Shown: in pieces, positions 14,213 to 21,864 of the stretch
How the letters are laid out: every line of letters starts with the position of its first letter
Numbering within the stretch: position 1 is the stretch's first letter
Virus record (IMG/VR): IMGVR_UViG_3300037156_000291
Location: 1-24,356 of that record
DNA from: a virus
Length of the DNA: 24,356 nt
Direction: 5' to 3' (one strand)
Translations under genes and position numbers: made by a program
Notes under the pieces: generated by a model
Told to the model about the DNA's origin: nothing
Seen by the model: the letters and a program-made list of their open reading frames with translations, nothing else
Databases searched by the model: none

Positions 14213-14807
14213 GTTCGCCACGCACGGCTCGGCCTAGTATGGTGATCAAGCTGTCCAAATAGAGGCTATCGCGATTGTCGAGGGTAGCGCGCACACCCGG
14301 CAGGCGTTCATCGTAACGTGCTTCACGGCCGTTTTTTACGTCGATCAGGAAAATCTGCCGTTCAATCACGCACCGGCGCGGATCGGCATGCGCTGCCCAA
14401 TCCACGCCGAGTCGCACGCACCACTGCTTCAGCCCCTCGATCACCGCAAAGCTCTGCGATGGCCGCACAAAGGCCAGATCATCGACGTGGTGCTGGCGCT
14501 TCACCCAGGCGCGCAACGCCTTCTCAGAGGGGTCTGCGATCCCGCCCAGGGCATGGAGAGAGATCCACAGCGCCCGCGCTTTCTTCGCGGTCGGGCTGGT
14601 GGTCTTTGGCGGCGCAAAGCTGCGGCGATCCCGGCCACCGTTCATGTGATCCAGCACCTGGCGCAACTCGCCTTCCGACAGATCCTTGGCCGACGACTTT
14701 CCCGTCAGCCGCCCCAGCATCGCCCGATAGGTGTCCTCATCCAGATCGGTGGCCTTCTTCGCGGCATGCACCGCGCCGATCAGCCGGTTACGCTGCGGAG
14801 CGGCCAT
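14205..14807 (-). CDS. Gp16/GemA-like regulatory protein (DUF1018)
   Basis: The 200-residue protein opens with MAAPQRNRLIGAVHAAKKAT and continues LDEDTYRAMLGRLTGKSSAKDLSEGELRQVLDHM. This is the DUF1018/gp16 signature (K-x-L..D-x-Y-x-x-x-L...T...S-x-x-x-L-t-x-x-e-l). A C-terminal segment contains ALWISLHALGGIADPSEKALRAWVKRQ. Mu GemA (gp16) is reported to affect host gene expression and DNA gyrase. ATG 14807 has an ideal AGGAGG five bases upstream and replaces a longer frame that is a shadow. It is followed by the Mor-like gene, as in Mu. Confidence 0.9.
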   Translation of the reverse strand: MAAPQRNRLIGAVHAAKKATDLDEDTYRAMLGRLTGKSSAKDLSEGELRQVLDHMNGGRDRRSFAPPKTTSPTAKKARALWISLHALGGIADPSEKALRAWVKRQHHVDDLAFVRPSQSFAVIEGLKQWCVRLGVDWAAHADPRRCVIERQIFLIDVKNGREARYDERLPGVRATLDNRDSLYLDSLITILGRAVRGEHG

Positions 14808-15090
14808 GATCGCCTCCTGCTGAAAGGTCTTCTGCCACCACGCCGTCAAACTCCGCAGATACGCCGTTCCACGCGTCGATCGCCGCCTTGCTGCTAAGCT
14901 CGACAGCAAAATAGGCGAGCGGCTTGCGGGGGTCATAGGTGCTCGATCCGTCCTCATGGATCGGCGCACCCACGGGAAAATCGTTTACGCTGATGATGGC
15001 AAAACCCGGAGTGCCCACCGCCAATTTGCGCGCCTGTCCGGCGAGCCAGCGATCAAACACGCTCATGATCTGCATGCTACACTTGGCCAT
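14788..15090 (-). CDS. 100-residue early protein of unknown function
   Basis: The product starts MAKCSMQIMSVFDRWLAGQ and has a beta-type middle (GFAIISVNDFPVG) and a Tyr/Phe pair in LAYFAVELSSKAAIDAW. No family is recognised. ATG 15090 is preferred since GGGAGG lies six bases upstream, while the longer frame starts at TTG. It overlaps the Gp16-like gene by 20 bases and the upstream 57-residue gene by 14 bases, consistent with a tightly packed early operon. Confidence 0.65.
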   Translation of the reverse strand: MAKCSMQIMSVFDRWLAGQARKLAVGTPGFAIISVNDFPVGAPIHEDGSSTYDPRKPLAYFAVELSSKAAIDAWNGVSAEFDGVVAEDLSAGGDHGRSAA

Positions 15091-15250
15091 GTCCACCCTC
15101 CCGCGCCCGCTTCGCATCAACGGCCGTCATGACGGCGACGCGGATTTGTCTGATCTTGAGTTCAGGCTGTGCCAGGATCATCGCGGCGCGCTCGACCGGT
15201 GTCAGGCAGTCGGCACCCACGATCATGACGATGCGCGCTTCCAGCGTCAT
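15077..15250 (-). CDS. 57-residue early protein (short gene)
   Basis: The frame runs from an ATG at 15250 to a TAG at 15079-15077 and encodes MTLEARIVMIVGADCLTP, then VERAAMILAQPELKIRQIRV, and a basic end. Its ATG overlaps the DUF3164 stop (ATGA). Its end overlaps the next gene's start by 14 bases. It fills the otherwise empty space between two genes, which supports it. A helical fold with a basic tail is likely; it could be a small nucleic-acid-binding protein. No family is recognised. Confidence 0.6.
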   Translation of the reverse strand: MTLEARIVMIVGADCLTPVERAAMILAQPELKIRQIRVAVMTAVDAKRAREGGHGQV

Positions 15251-16161
15251 GGGCGTTCACCTTTTGCGAGGGTCAGCGCAGTTTGAAGGTAGCCCTGCAT
15301 CAGGTGTGCTTCTGCTGGACGCAGACGAGTTTCGCCCGTCAATCTGATAACGATGGCAGTTTCCGCATCTGTACAGCGGACGACAAGCCAGTATTGGCCA
15401 TCAATATCTGGCCCGCTAATTTCGAATGCGCCAAGATCTGCAGCAATATCGACCAGATCGGCCTGCAGTTCCGCCACCTGCCGCCGCAAACTCTGCCGCG
15501 CAAACGCCGCAGGGCTCGGCGACACGCCGGCCAGGTCGAGCGGGATCATCTCCATCCGCCCATCGCCGCCCTTGCGGTAAAACCGCAGATACGACTTCGA
15601 CCCGAACACCTTGACGCTGTCGTCGATCGCGCGGGTGATGTCGCCCCACCGATCATCATTCACTTCCAGCCGGCGCAGTGCCAGGATCGAACCGGTATCG
15701 ACCTTGCCTTCCTTGTCCGTCTTGAACGCCTGGGTGACCAGCGCCACCAGCAGTGGATCGGCGCCCTCGGCCCGTTCGATGATCAGCTCATCCAGCAGCT
15801 TCTTTGCCGCCTGCAGCTCGGGCCCGAACACGATCTGGTCGGCCACGCAGACCTTGACCTGGAGCGACCCGTCGAAGCTGGTGAAGCTGCGATTGCCCTT
15901 GGTCGAAGTCTTGGCCTTGACCCCATATTCCTGGTCGAGCAGCGCATCGAAGGCGGCGATGTCGGCATAGGAATGCGACTGGAAACGCGCCAGCTCCGCC
16001 GACAGATCCTCGGCATAGCCGATCGCGCTGCGCACCATGTCATCCTGCAGCAGGTCCATGGCCTTGACGTTGGCAACCGGCGTCAGATCGCCGCGCGCAT
16101 TGCGCAGATAATGGGTGCCGCTGATCTCGACAGCACCGGGATGGATATTGGTCTTAGTCAT
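15247..16161 (-). CDS. DUF3164 protein with about 90-residue C-terminal extension
   Basis: The 304-residue protein carries the DUF3164 family hallmarks in its first 215 residues. These are GTHYLRNARGDLTPVANVKAMD, LDQEYGVKAK then GNRSFTSFDGSLQVKV, LIIERAEGADPLLVALVTQAF, ILALRRLEVNDDRWGDITRAI and SVKVFGSKSYLRFYRK. The family is common in the early regions of Mu-like phages; its role is unknown. Family members usually stop near residue 200. Here a further part (215-304) has a helical segment, then a beta-rich DGQYWLVVRCTDAETAIVI and ends LAKGERP. ATG 16161 has GGAG seven bases upstream. Confidence 0.88.
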   Translation of the reverse strand: MTKTNIHPGAVEISGTHYLRNARGDLTPVANVKAMDLLQDDMVRSAIGYAEDLSAELARFQSHSYADIAAFDALLDQEYGVKAKTSTKGNRSFTSFDGSLQVKVCVADQIVFGPELQAAKKLLDELIIERAEGADPLLVALVTQAFKTDKEGKVDTGSILALRRLEVNDDRWGDITRAIDDSVKVFGSKSYLRFYRKGGDGRMEMIPLDLAGVSPSPAAFARQSLRRQVAELQADLVDIAADLGAFEISGPDIDGQYWLVVRCTDAETAIVIRLTGETRLRPAEAHLMQGYLQTALTLAKGERP

Positions 16162-16432
16162 CAAAATTCTCCAGTTTCAGTTCGGAAAGACGAAGGTCGG
16201 CGGCGCTCCGCCAGCCTTGCAGCAGCTGACCATCCATGTTGGCGGTGCTGCTGACCGCGATGCCCGCACAGCGCAGAACATAGGTGCCGCTCGCGTATCG
16301 ACGGGTCGCGCCGTGTTGTGTGATCAGCCCATTGATGACTGTGTCGGGAAAGTACGGCATCGACGTTTGCTGCTGCACGTAAGCCAGCGCATCGACGGCG
16401 CGATCGCGCATCACGGGGGATAGTGGCTTCAT
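16154..16432 (-). CDS. 92-residue early protein of unknown function
   Basis: The product starts MKPLSPVMRDRAVDALAYVQQ and ends in LRLSELKLENFDD. It includes RRYASGTYVLRCAGIAVSS, probably a small mixed alpha/beta protein. No family is recognised. ATG 16432 overlaps the stop of the 39-residue membrane protein (ATGA), which fixes the start; a longer frame is a shadow. Its first five residues match those of that microprotein (MKPLS), perhaps by chance or by local duplication. Confidence 0.65.
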   Translation of the reverse strand: MKPLSPVMRDRAVDALAYVQQQTSMPYFPDTVINGLITQHGATRRYASGTYVLRCAGIAVSSTANMDGQLLQGWRSAADLRLSELKLENFDD

Positions 16433-16548
16433 AGCAGGCCCTTCCACCAGAAGACGAAAACCCAGCAGCCACCGATGAAAATGGCGTAGGCGGCGCCGGC
16501 CAGCCCGCCCTGGATGAAGCTCCTGGCGTTGCGCGACAGCGGCTTCAC
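16429..16548 (-). CDS. 39-residue single-pass membrane microprotein (second of a pair)
   Basis: From GTG 16548 the frame reads MKPLSRNARSFIQGG, then a hydrophobic stretch LAGAAYAIFIGGCWVFVFW, ending WKGLL. Lys and Arg at the N-terminus suggest it stays inside. The GTG overlaps the stop of the upstream microprotein (GTGA) and its own TGA overlaps the next ATG (ATGA). That double coupling is the main support, as the gene is too short for statistical evidence. It could be a Kil-like or host-interfering membrane peptide. Confidence 0.6.
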   Translation of the reverse strand: MKPLSRNARSFIQGGLAGAAYAIFIGGCWVFVFWWKGLL

Positions 16549-16664
16549 AGCCGCGCCACGGACGCAAAGAGCACGCTCCAGAAGCCGACGATGAATACGA
16601 TCAAGCTCAGCAGGGCCAGCGAGCCAAAAATGAAATGGCGTTCCTCAGGTTCTGGCGCTCTCAC
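16545..16664 (-). CDS. 39-residue single-pass membrane microprotein (first of a pair)
   Basis: From GTG 16664 the frame reads MRAPEPEERHFIFGS, then LALLSLIVFIVGFWSVLFAS, ending VARL. An acidic N-terminus is followed by one membrane segment. The GTG overlaps the TGA of the HTH gene (GTGA), and the stop overlaps the GTG of the second microprotein. GAGG lies about eight bases before the start. Two adjacent membrane peptides of equal length suggest a paired function at the inner membrane. Confidence 0.6.
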   Translation of the reverse strand: MRAPEPEERHFIFGSLALLSLIVFIVGFWSVLFASVARL

Positions 16665-16879
16665 AATGCCACCCTCGCGGCCAGCACGCGGTCGCGCAGC
16701 ATGTCGCTGCTGCGCTTCATCGCCGCGATGTACTGCCGGTTCGGACCATTGCTGGTCGCATCGCAAACCCGGTTCTTCACATAGCTGTAGCTCAGGTCCA
16801 GCTGGGCCGCGATCTGGCCGATCGAAAGCCCAGCCTTCCAGGCATCCATGACTTGTTGTTCTCTTGGGGTACCAACCAC
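16661..16879 (-). CDS. Small helix-turn-helix protein
   Basis: The 72-residue product starts MVGTPREQQVMDAWKAGLSIGQIAAQLDL followed by SYSYVKNRVCDA, a helix-turn-helix of the LuxR/sigma-region-4 type (AGLSIGQIAAQLDLSYSYVKNRV). The remainder is basic and helical. GTG 16879 is supported by GGAG seven bases upstream. It follows the MuB-like gene by 11 bases. It may regulate early transcription or modulate DNA binding of the transposition complex. Confidence 0.75.
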   Translation of the reverse strand: MVGTPREQQVMDAWKAGLSIGQIAAQLDLSYSYVKNRVCDATSNGPNRQYIAAMKRSSDMLRDRVLAARVAL

Positions 16880-16890
16880 GATACTTCTCC

Positions 16891-17868
16891 TTACGCGACC
16901 AGGGCATCGCCCAGCTGGTTGAAGGCCTTGGTGATCGACGCCTCGCTCAGCGCATCGCTGCCGTCACCGGCGGCTACGATCGAGGCGAGCTTCAGCGTCT
17001 TGGTCAGCACCCGCAGCGCGCCTGGACGCATCGCGATCTTCTGGACCAGGCGCATTACCTTGGGATCGATGATGCCCCAGGCTGAAGCCAGCAACGTCAC
17101 ATCCTCGGGCCGTGGCCGCGCCTGCTTCATGCGCATGCCAACCCGGCTGAACAGCTGAGCCAGATTGCCGTCGCGCCCCTTGCCCTCGATCCGGGTGAAG
17201 ACTGAAGGAGGCCCGACCAGCGCCAGCCCGCAATTCCACAGATCGTAAAACCGGCGCAGCTCTTCCAGCGCATTCGTTGTCAGATGCTGCGCCTCATCGA
17301 CGATGATCAGGGCCTGCCGCCCCTTCAGCTTCATGCCGATCGCGCGGCTGAGCTTGGACGTGAGCTTTTCCTCGACGCCCAGTACCATCGCTAATTCGGC
17401 CAGCATGTTGTGTGCGCTGCTGAGCGATGGGCAGCCCGTGATCAGGTAAACATTGGGATGCGTGCGCTGATATTCCTCCGACGCCGTTGTCTTGCCGACG
17501 CCAGGGCCGCAGGAGATCACCACGACATCGGGTGCACTTTGCGCAAAGGTCAGCAGCGAAGTGACCTGCCGCGCAGTCGTCGTCTCGATATACTTCGGCG
17601 CCGCCGCGATCGTGGCCACCGTCGCTGCCCGTTCGGCGCGTGATGCCAGCCACTGGCTGACCTGCCCGGCGATGCGGTGGGTGGGGGCGTCATAGGTTCC
17701 GCCTTTCCAGTTGGTGAAACTGCCAGGCGCAATGCCGGCTTCCTTGGCCATCGCGGCAAACGTCATGCCCTCGGCATGAAGCGCCATCACCGATGCCCGC
17801 AGATCATCCTCATTATATAGCGATTTTTGCTCTTCTGGTGCCGGAATTACTGCTGCTTCACTCATCAT
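16891..17868 (-). CDS. B: Transposition target-selection ATPase (MuB family)
   Basis: The 325-residue AAA+ protein has an N-terminal HTH-like part (about 23-55, MTFAAMAKEAGIAPGSFTNWKGG), a Walker A GPGVGKTT at 121-128 and a Walker B ALIIVDEAQH at 186-195. A sensor-like ALVGPPSVF follows, and the helical C-terminal region ends ALSEASITKAFNQLGDAL. MuB binds target DNA in an ATP-dependent way, stimulates MuA and directs insertion away from the phage itself. Tandem ATG codons at 17868 and 17865 are both possible; the second has better spacing from the GGGGG upstream. It follows the transposase gene by 28 bases. Confidence 0.95.
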   Translation of the reverse strand: MMSEAAVIPAPEEQKSLYNEDDLRASVMALHAEGMTFAAMAKEAGIAPGSFTNWKGGTYDAPTHRIAGQVSQWLASRAERAATVATIAAAPKYIETTTARQVTSLLTFAQSAPDVVVISCGPGVGKTTASEEYQRTHPNVYLITGCPSLSSAHNMLAELAMVLGVEEKLTSKLSRAIGMKLKGRQALIIVDEAQHLTTNALEELRRFYDLWNCGLALVGPPSVFTRIEGKGRDGNLAQLFSRVGMRMKQARPRPEDVTLLASAWGIIDPKVMRLVQKIAMRPGALRVLTKTLKLASIVAAGDGSDALSEASITKAFNQLGDALVA

Positions 17869-17896
17869 GTACCCCCTTCAAAAATAGGTTTTGAAC

Positions 17897-19885
17897 TCAG
17901 AAATTGTCGTCCCGCTCGACCAGCGACAGGCCCTTCTGGAAACTTGCCAGGAACGCGTCCTGGTCGTGCGCCTGCTCGGTCGCCGTCACTTCCATCGCCG
18001 CAAGCGCAGCCGATCCATTGGTGCGGAACACATGCTGGATAACGACATGCTCGGTCTCTGGCGGTTCGCTGGTCGGCGGCGCAGGCAGCAGCTTGGCCAT
18101 CTGCAGCGCGCTCATCGAGCGCTCGGCTTCCAGCATGACCTTGCCGGCGCGCATATGCAGCGCGCGCTGGCGGGCATGTTCGCGGGCCGCGGCAACATCG
18201 TCGAAGCCCTTGGCTTCCATCACCAGTGCAAAGCCCAGATACCGCTCCGCCGTGTCATAGATGGACACCCCGGCATGCACGTTCTGCGGATCGAACCGCA
18301 CGATCAGCTTTTCGCCGGCATGCTGGCTCAGCCACCCATCCCAGAATGTGTTGTCCAGGATCTTGACCGAGCCATCCTTGCGGTGTGCGCTGATCCCCTC
18401 GGCAGCCAGCCGCCATTGCCGCATCATCGCCTCGCTGGCCTGGTGGATCAGCGTGCCGTTCGCCGCATAGCTCTCGGCAAACACCGCATCGAACGACCGG
18501 CCTTTAGCCACATCGGTGCGCCGTCCCTCGCGGGCGTTCCAGGCATGGATTTCCTGGCCCGCGATCCGCACGAAATCATCGAATGGCACCGCCGCGTTGC
18601 CGTAATTTTCCGGCTTGGCCATTGGGCTGTTGCCGACATAGGCCCCGGCAAAGGCCGGATGCTTGGCGATATCGCCGGCCATATCGCGAAACGACCGCTC
18701 GATCGGCTTCGACTGTCCCGAATAGGGCAGGGTGAAATGCACGCCGATCCCCATCGCCTCGCACAGCCCGATCGGGTCTTCCTCGCGGATCGTGAAGCGG
18801 AACCGCCATTTGGCGCCGGCAGTCAGGGCCTTGTTGGCAAAGGCGCGGGTATTATCGAAGTATATCTTGCCCGGAATGCCGAACTGTTCGACCACGTCGC
18901 CCAGTGCCAGCCGGATCGCATCCTTGTTTTCGCTGCGGTCGAACCGCCAAGCCAGCATCTTGTTTGAATACAGATCCTGCAACGCCACCATCATCGGGCG
19001 CCCGATAGTGCCATCGGGAAACTTGACGAAAACATCCCACTTGTGACCGTCGCCGTTGATCGCTTCCAGCGCATGAAAGTGGGACCGGTCCCGCTTCATC
19101 GGCGGCATCGTCGCCTTCAGGGCCGATAAGCCCTCGCGTGCCAGCACCAGCACCGTGCGGTGGATCGTGCGCTCGATCTTGCGGCCGATCGTCTTCTCGT
19201 GCGGCAGCTGCCAGCCATGCTGCTCTGCACTGCGCTGCAGGCGACGATAGCAGGCCGACAGCGTCGGCGCTTCCAGGCGCAGATAATCCGCCTTGAACAA
19301 TTCCCAGGCATCGGGCTCCAGCTCGGCACCGGCGCCGCCACCGGCATGCGCAGGTGCCAGCGCCGGCAGCCAGTTGTGCCGGTCAATCCCCGCTACGGCT
19401 GAAAACCAGCGCCATATCGAGCGCGGCGAAACCTTCTTTTCGCCCATCGAACTGACCAGTGCGACCGCGACATCGCGGGTGTGACCATGGTCGACCAGGG
19501 CTTCGACCTGGCGCAACATATCCTCGCGCTCTTTTGCCTTGGCCTTGGCTTGGGCTGGCTGACGATCGTACCATTCCCAGTCCTGCTGGCTCTGCAGCGC
19601 CGCGCGCTGCGCTGGCGCCGGTTCAGTCCCGGTAGCCGCCTCGCCGCAGACGATCATCACCTTGACCTGCGCATCTGCACCCAGCAGCGACAGGTGATAT
19701 TCCACCCCGCCGCCGCGCCCGGTGCGCTTGCGCCAAATCCCTTTTGGGTTGCTCGCCGCATCCCACGCGCGGTCGGGATCGTTCCAGCCCATGCGCTCGG
19801 AAAAGCGCAGCAAAGCCGTGCGATTGCTCGGCATCCCCGGCAGCGTCATGGCGGCCAATTCAGCGGCGGTGAACCATTGCTTCAT
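17897..19885 (-). CDS. A: DDE transposase (MuA family)
   Basis: The 662-residue protein starts MKQWFTAAELAAMTLPGMP, the Mu domain I winged-helix entry (enhancer binding). Iβ/Iγ-type DNA-binding regions follow. The catalytic core contains INGDGHKWDVFV (D279), IYFDNTRAFA (D344) and YSGQSKPIERSF (E396), close to Mu D269, D336 and E392. The C-terminal part has the beta barrel and ends with an acidic tail near ERDDNF. It excises, inserts and replicates the phage. ATG 19885 lies five bases after the preceding stop; a GTG 21 bases upstream is an alternative. Confidence 0.97.
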   Translation of the reverse strand: MKQWFTAAELAAMTLPGMPSNRTALLRFSERMGWNDPDRAWDAASNPKGIWRKRTGRGGGVEYHLSLLGADAQVKVMIVCGEAATGTEPAPAQRAALQSQQDWEWYDRQPAQAKAKAKEREDMLRQVEALVDHGHTRDVAVALVSSMGEKKVSPRSIWRWFSAVAGIDRHNWLPALAPAHAGGGAGAELEPDAWELFKADYLRLEAPTLSACYRRLQRSAEQHGWQLPHEKTIGRKIERTIHRTVLVLAREGLSALKATMPPMKRDRSHFHALEAINGDGHKWDVFVKFPDGTIGRPMMVALQDLYSNKMLAWRFDRSENKDAIRLALGDVVEQFGIPGKIYFDNTRAFANKALTAGAKWRFRFTIREEDPIGLCEAMGIGVHFTLPYSGQSKPIERSFRDMAGDIAKHPAFAGAYVGNSPMAKPENYGNAAVPFDDFVRIAGQEIHAWNAREGRRTDVAKGRSFDAVFAESYAANGTLIHQASEAMMRQWRLAAEGISAHRKDGSVKILDNTFWDGWLSQHAGEKLIVRFDPQNVHAGVSIYDTAERYLGFALVMEAKGFDDVAAAREHARQRALHMRAGKVMLEAERSMSALQMAKLLPAPPTSEPPETEHVVIQHVFRTNGSAALAAMEVTATEQAHDQDAFLASFQKGLSLVERDDNF

Positions 19886-19890
19886 CGGGC

Positions 19891-20133
19891 TCAATCCCTC
19901 AGCCACCAGCTCGTGGGGCGCTCACCCGGCTCAGCCGGCGCGGCGATGGCGCCGATCGGCGCCGACATCTTCGCCGCCAACCGCTTACTGGCCTCGCGTG
20001 ACCGCTCCATCGCCGCTTCATGCCGCAGCTTTTCCTCAGCCTCGCGCGGCGTGATGCCCAGCTGCTGTGCCATCGCGAAAGCGGCGGCATGCTGACGCCA
20101 GCGCTCGGCCTGTGTCGAAAGGGGTAATGTCAT
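19891..20133 (-). CDS. Small helical protein upstream of the transposase
   Basis: The 80-residue protein is charged and helical (QAERWRQHAAAFAMAQQ, then LGITPREAEEKLRHEAAMER). A Pro/Ala linker follows and it ends SWWLRD. No family is recognised. Its ATG overlaps the preceding stop (ATGA) and its stop precedes the transposase ATG by five bases. The position suggests a helper for transposition or simply operon filler. Confidence 0.65.
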   Translation of the reverse strand: MTLPLSTQAERWRQHAAAFAMAQQLGITPREAEEKLRHEAAMERSREASKRLAAKMSAPIGAIAAPAEPGERPTSWWLRD

Positions 20134-20600
20134 AGCCGTTGCCCCGCCTTTGCCTTGCGCAAGGCAGCAGACCGCAAGGTGGCCACCTCATCGCTGTGTT
20201 CGGAAAGTCGCCCGTAATCGATCCATGGCAGGTGGCGGTCTTCGACCACCGAATGGCCAAAAATCTCGGCGATCATCTGCAGGATGCGCAGATCGCCCGT
20301 GGCATGGATCAGTGCGATCAGCCGCAGCAGCGAGATGACATGATCCTCGCGCGCCTGGCTGGCATAGGCATCCAGCAGGTTCTTGCTGACTTCCTCGCCC
20401 AGCCAGGCGCCCATGGCCTCGGCGATGGCATCGCGGTCGATTTCCGCGCCCTTCAGCGTCTCCGCCACGCCCATCGCGATCTTCTGGCGTAAATTGGCTG
20501 CCCGCACCCGCGTGTCGTCAAAACGCTGGACCACCTCTGGGGGCTGCCAGTCGGCAAACAGGTCCAATGTGCGTGTGTCGCGGGGGCGGGCCACTGGCAT
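20130..20600 (-). CDS. Unknown early protein
   Basis: The 156-residue protein has TLDLFADWQPPEVVQRF near the start, a motif often seen at the N-termini of phage proteins of unknown function. A helical middle (VAETLKGAEIDRDAIAEAM) and LLRLIALIHATGDLRILQMIAEIFG follow. It ends in a basic tail. No known fold is evident. Both ends overlap neighbours through ATGA, linking it to the ParB-like gene upstream and the 80-residue gene downstream. Its place beside ParB-like and MuA genes suggests a role in early replication. Confidence 0.7.
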   Translation of the reverse strand: MPVARPRDTRTLDLFADWQPPEVVQRFDDTRVRAANLRQKIAMGVAETLKGAEIDRDAIAEAMGAWLGEEVSKNLLDAYASQAREDHVISLLRLIALIHATGDLRILQMIAEIFGHSVVEDRHLPWIDYGRLSEHSDEVATLRSAALRKAKAGQRL

Positions 20601-21472
20601 CAGCCCTCAGCGCCCAGCGTATAGTCGTCGAGCGCACCCGCCGAATGCAGATGGTCCAGGAACCGCCCGCGCGCCTTCGCCGACGCCCGCGTCCACTGCG
20701 ATACCAGCGCCGCGAAGGATTTCTCATCGGGCGATACTGGCGCTGCTACCAGCCCGCGCATCTCGGCAATGGCGCTGGCCACGTTCTTGGCCGGATTGTC
20801 CTCGCGTAGCATGAGGGCCAGCGCTTCCGCGCGATCGGCGCCGGGCACGCGCGCCAGCGCCTTCAGCTGGCCCTGGTGATCCTCTAGCCACGTCCCACGT
20901 ACCAGCTCGATCACGTCAGGGGTGAGCGAAAGCATGCGGAACAGCTTCACATCCATCTGGATCGAGCGTTGCGATAGCCCCACCTTATCGGCGGCATCGG
21001 ATGCAAACGAAAACGTTTCGCTTTCTTCGACGCTGTGCCAGCGCGCCTTGGCGCTGCCCTTGCGGCCATCCTTCTCGGGATACATCTCGCGCCAGATACG
21101 GTCACGCTCGGTCAGGAAAGCTGCGCGATCGAGCGCATTCAGCTCATTGCGACACAGGTTCTCATCGATCTCCATGAGCCGTGCCTGGAGATCATCCAGG
21201 TCGCGTACGATCGCATCGATCTCATGATCGCCCAGCAGCTCGCATGCAGCGAGGCGATGCGCACCCGCGACCAGCTTCCAGCAATCCTCGCCCAGCGAGC
21301 GAACCGTTATCGGCGCCGGGATGCCCTCATTGCCGCCTGCGCGCCAAGCCAGGATGCCCTCAGCGATCAACTGGACCTTGGCCATATCGACCGGGCGCAG
21401 CCGATCTGATGCATCGATCTTGCGGATAGGCAGGATTGACGCGGTCATGGCGGTGGTTTTGGCGCGGCTCAT
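20600..21472 (-). CDS. ParB-like nuclease-fold protein
   Basis: The 290-residue protein has a ParB/Srx-type N-terminal domain. IPAPITVRSLGEDCWKLVAG leads to the GAHRLAACELLG motif (70-81, H72 R73). A ParB-type middle follows: IDENLCRNELNALDRAAFL, then SDAADKVGLSQRSIQMDVKLFRML, a helix-turn-helix near residue 165. ParB proteins use CTP in partition; phage versions may act on DNA. Such a gene is found near transposases in Mu-like phages of alphaproteobacteria. Its ATG overlaps the preceding stop; an ATG at codon 9 is an alternative. No partner ParA is present in the window. Confidence 0.85.
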   Translation of the reverse strand: MSRAKTTAMTASILPIRKIDASDRLRPVDMAKVQLIAEGILAWRAGGNEGIPAPITVRSLGEDCWKLVAGAHRLAACELLGDHEIDAIVRDLDDLQARLMEIDENLCRNELNALDRAAFLTERDRIWREMYPEKDGRKGSAKARWHSVEESETFSFASDAADKVGLSQRSIQMDVKLFRMLSLTPDVIELVRGTWLEDHQGQLKALARVPGADRAEALALMLREDNPAKNVASAIAEMRGLVAAPVSPDEKSFAALVSQWTRASAKARGRFLDHLHSAGALDDYTLGAEG

Positions 21473-21720
21473 CGGCCACCGCCCAGCACGTCGCGCATGG
21501 TTTCCGCGATCGCGCGGAAGTTGGCATCAACATGCTCTGGCATCGAGAAAGGGACGAAAGGACCAGCCAACTCCGCAGGCGTGATGATCACCACCAGATG
21601 CGGGCGAACCATCTCGCCTGCAGGCCCCATCACCATGGCATCCAACCGGCAACCGTCCACGATCATGGGGCCAGGTAGCGAGAAGGCCTGCGCGGTCACC
21701 ACTTTTTCACTTAACGGCAT
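21469..21720 (-). CDS. Small early protein of unknown function
   Basis: The 83-residue product starts MPLSEKVVTAQAFSL and has a beta-rich GPMIVDGCRLDAMVMGPAG, then VRPHLVVIITPAEL. It ends ETMRDVLGGGR. No family is recognised. ATG 21720 is preferred over TTG 21738, though neither has a clear ribosome binding site. Its stop overlaps the ParB-like ATG. The 33 bases before it hold nothing I can support. Confidence 0.6.
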   Translation of the reverse strand: MPLSEKVVTAQAFSLPGPMIVDGCRLDAMVMGPAGEMVRPHLVVIITPAELAGPFVPFSMPEHVDANFRAIAETMRDVLGGGR

Positions 21721-21753
21721 ACGTCCACTTTCGTACAAATAGAGGGGTGATCA

Positions 21754-21864
21754 TCAGTGTCCCGGCGCGACGGCACAAGCACCGGCAGTAATGATGTAAA
21801 AGCCAGCCATGATTGCCAGCATGGTCAAGTATTTGCCGACAGTAACGCGGGGCTCGATGTTCAT
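21754..21864 (-). CDS. 36-residue membrane microprotein
   Basis: From ATG 21864 the frame reads MNIEPRVTVGKYL, then TMLAIMAGFYIITAGACAV, ending APGH. It has one membrane segment preceded by Arg and Lys. The ATG overlaps the stop of the upstream 203-residue gene as TAATG, the same coupling used by the terminase genes. It has no Shine-Dalgarno of its own, so it would depend on coupling. It is too short for statistical support. Confidence 0.5.
   Translation of the reverse strand: MNIEPRVTVGKYLTMLAIMAGFYIITAGACAVAPGH

Noticed and set aside
15283-16254. 323-codon plus-strand open frame
   Set aside because: It is antisense to the DUF3164 gene and shows no domain.
21707-21754. 15-codon frame MITPLFVRKWTYAVK after the 36-residue gene
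   Set aside because: It is too short and only a TGATG overlap supports it.
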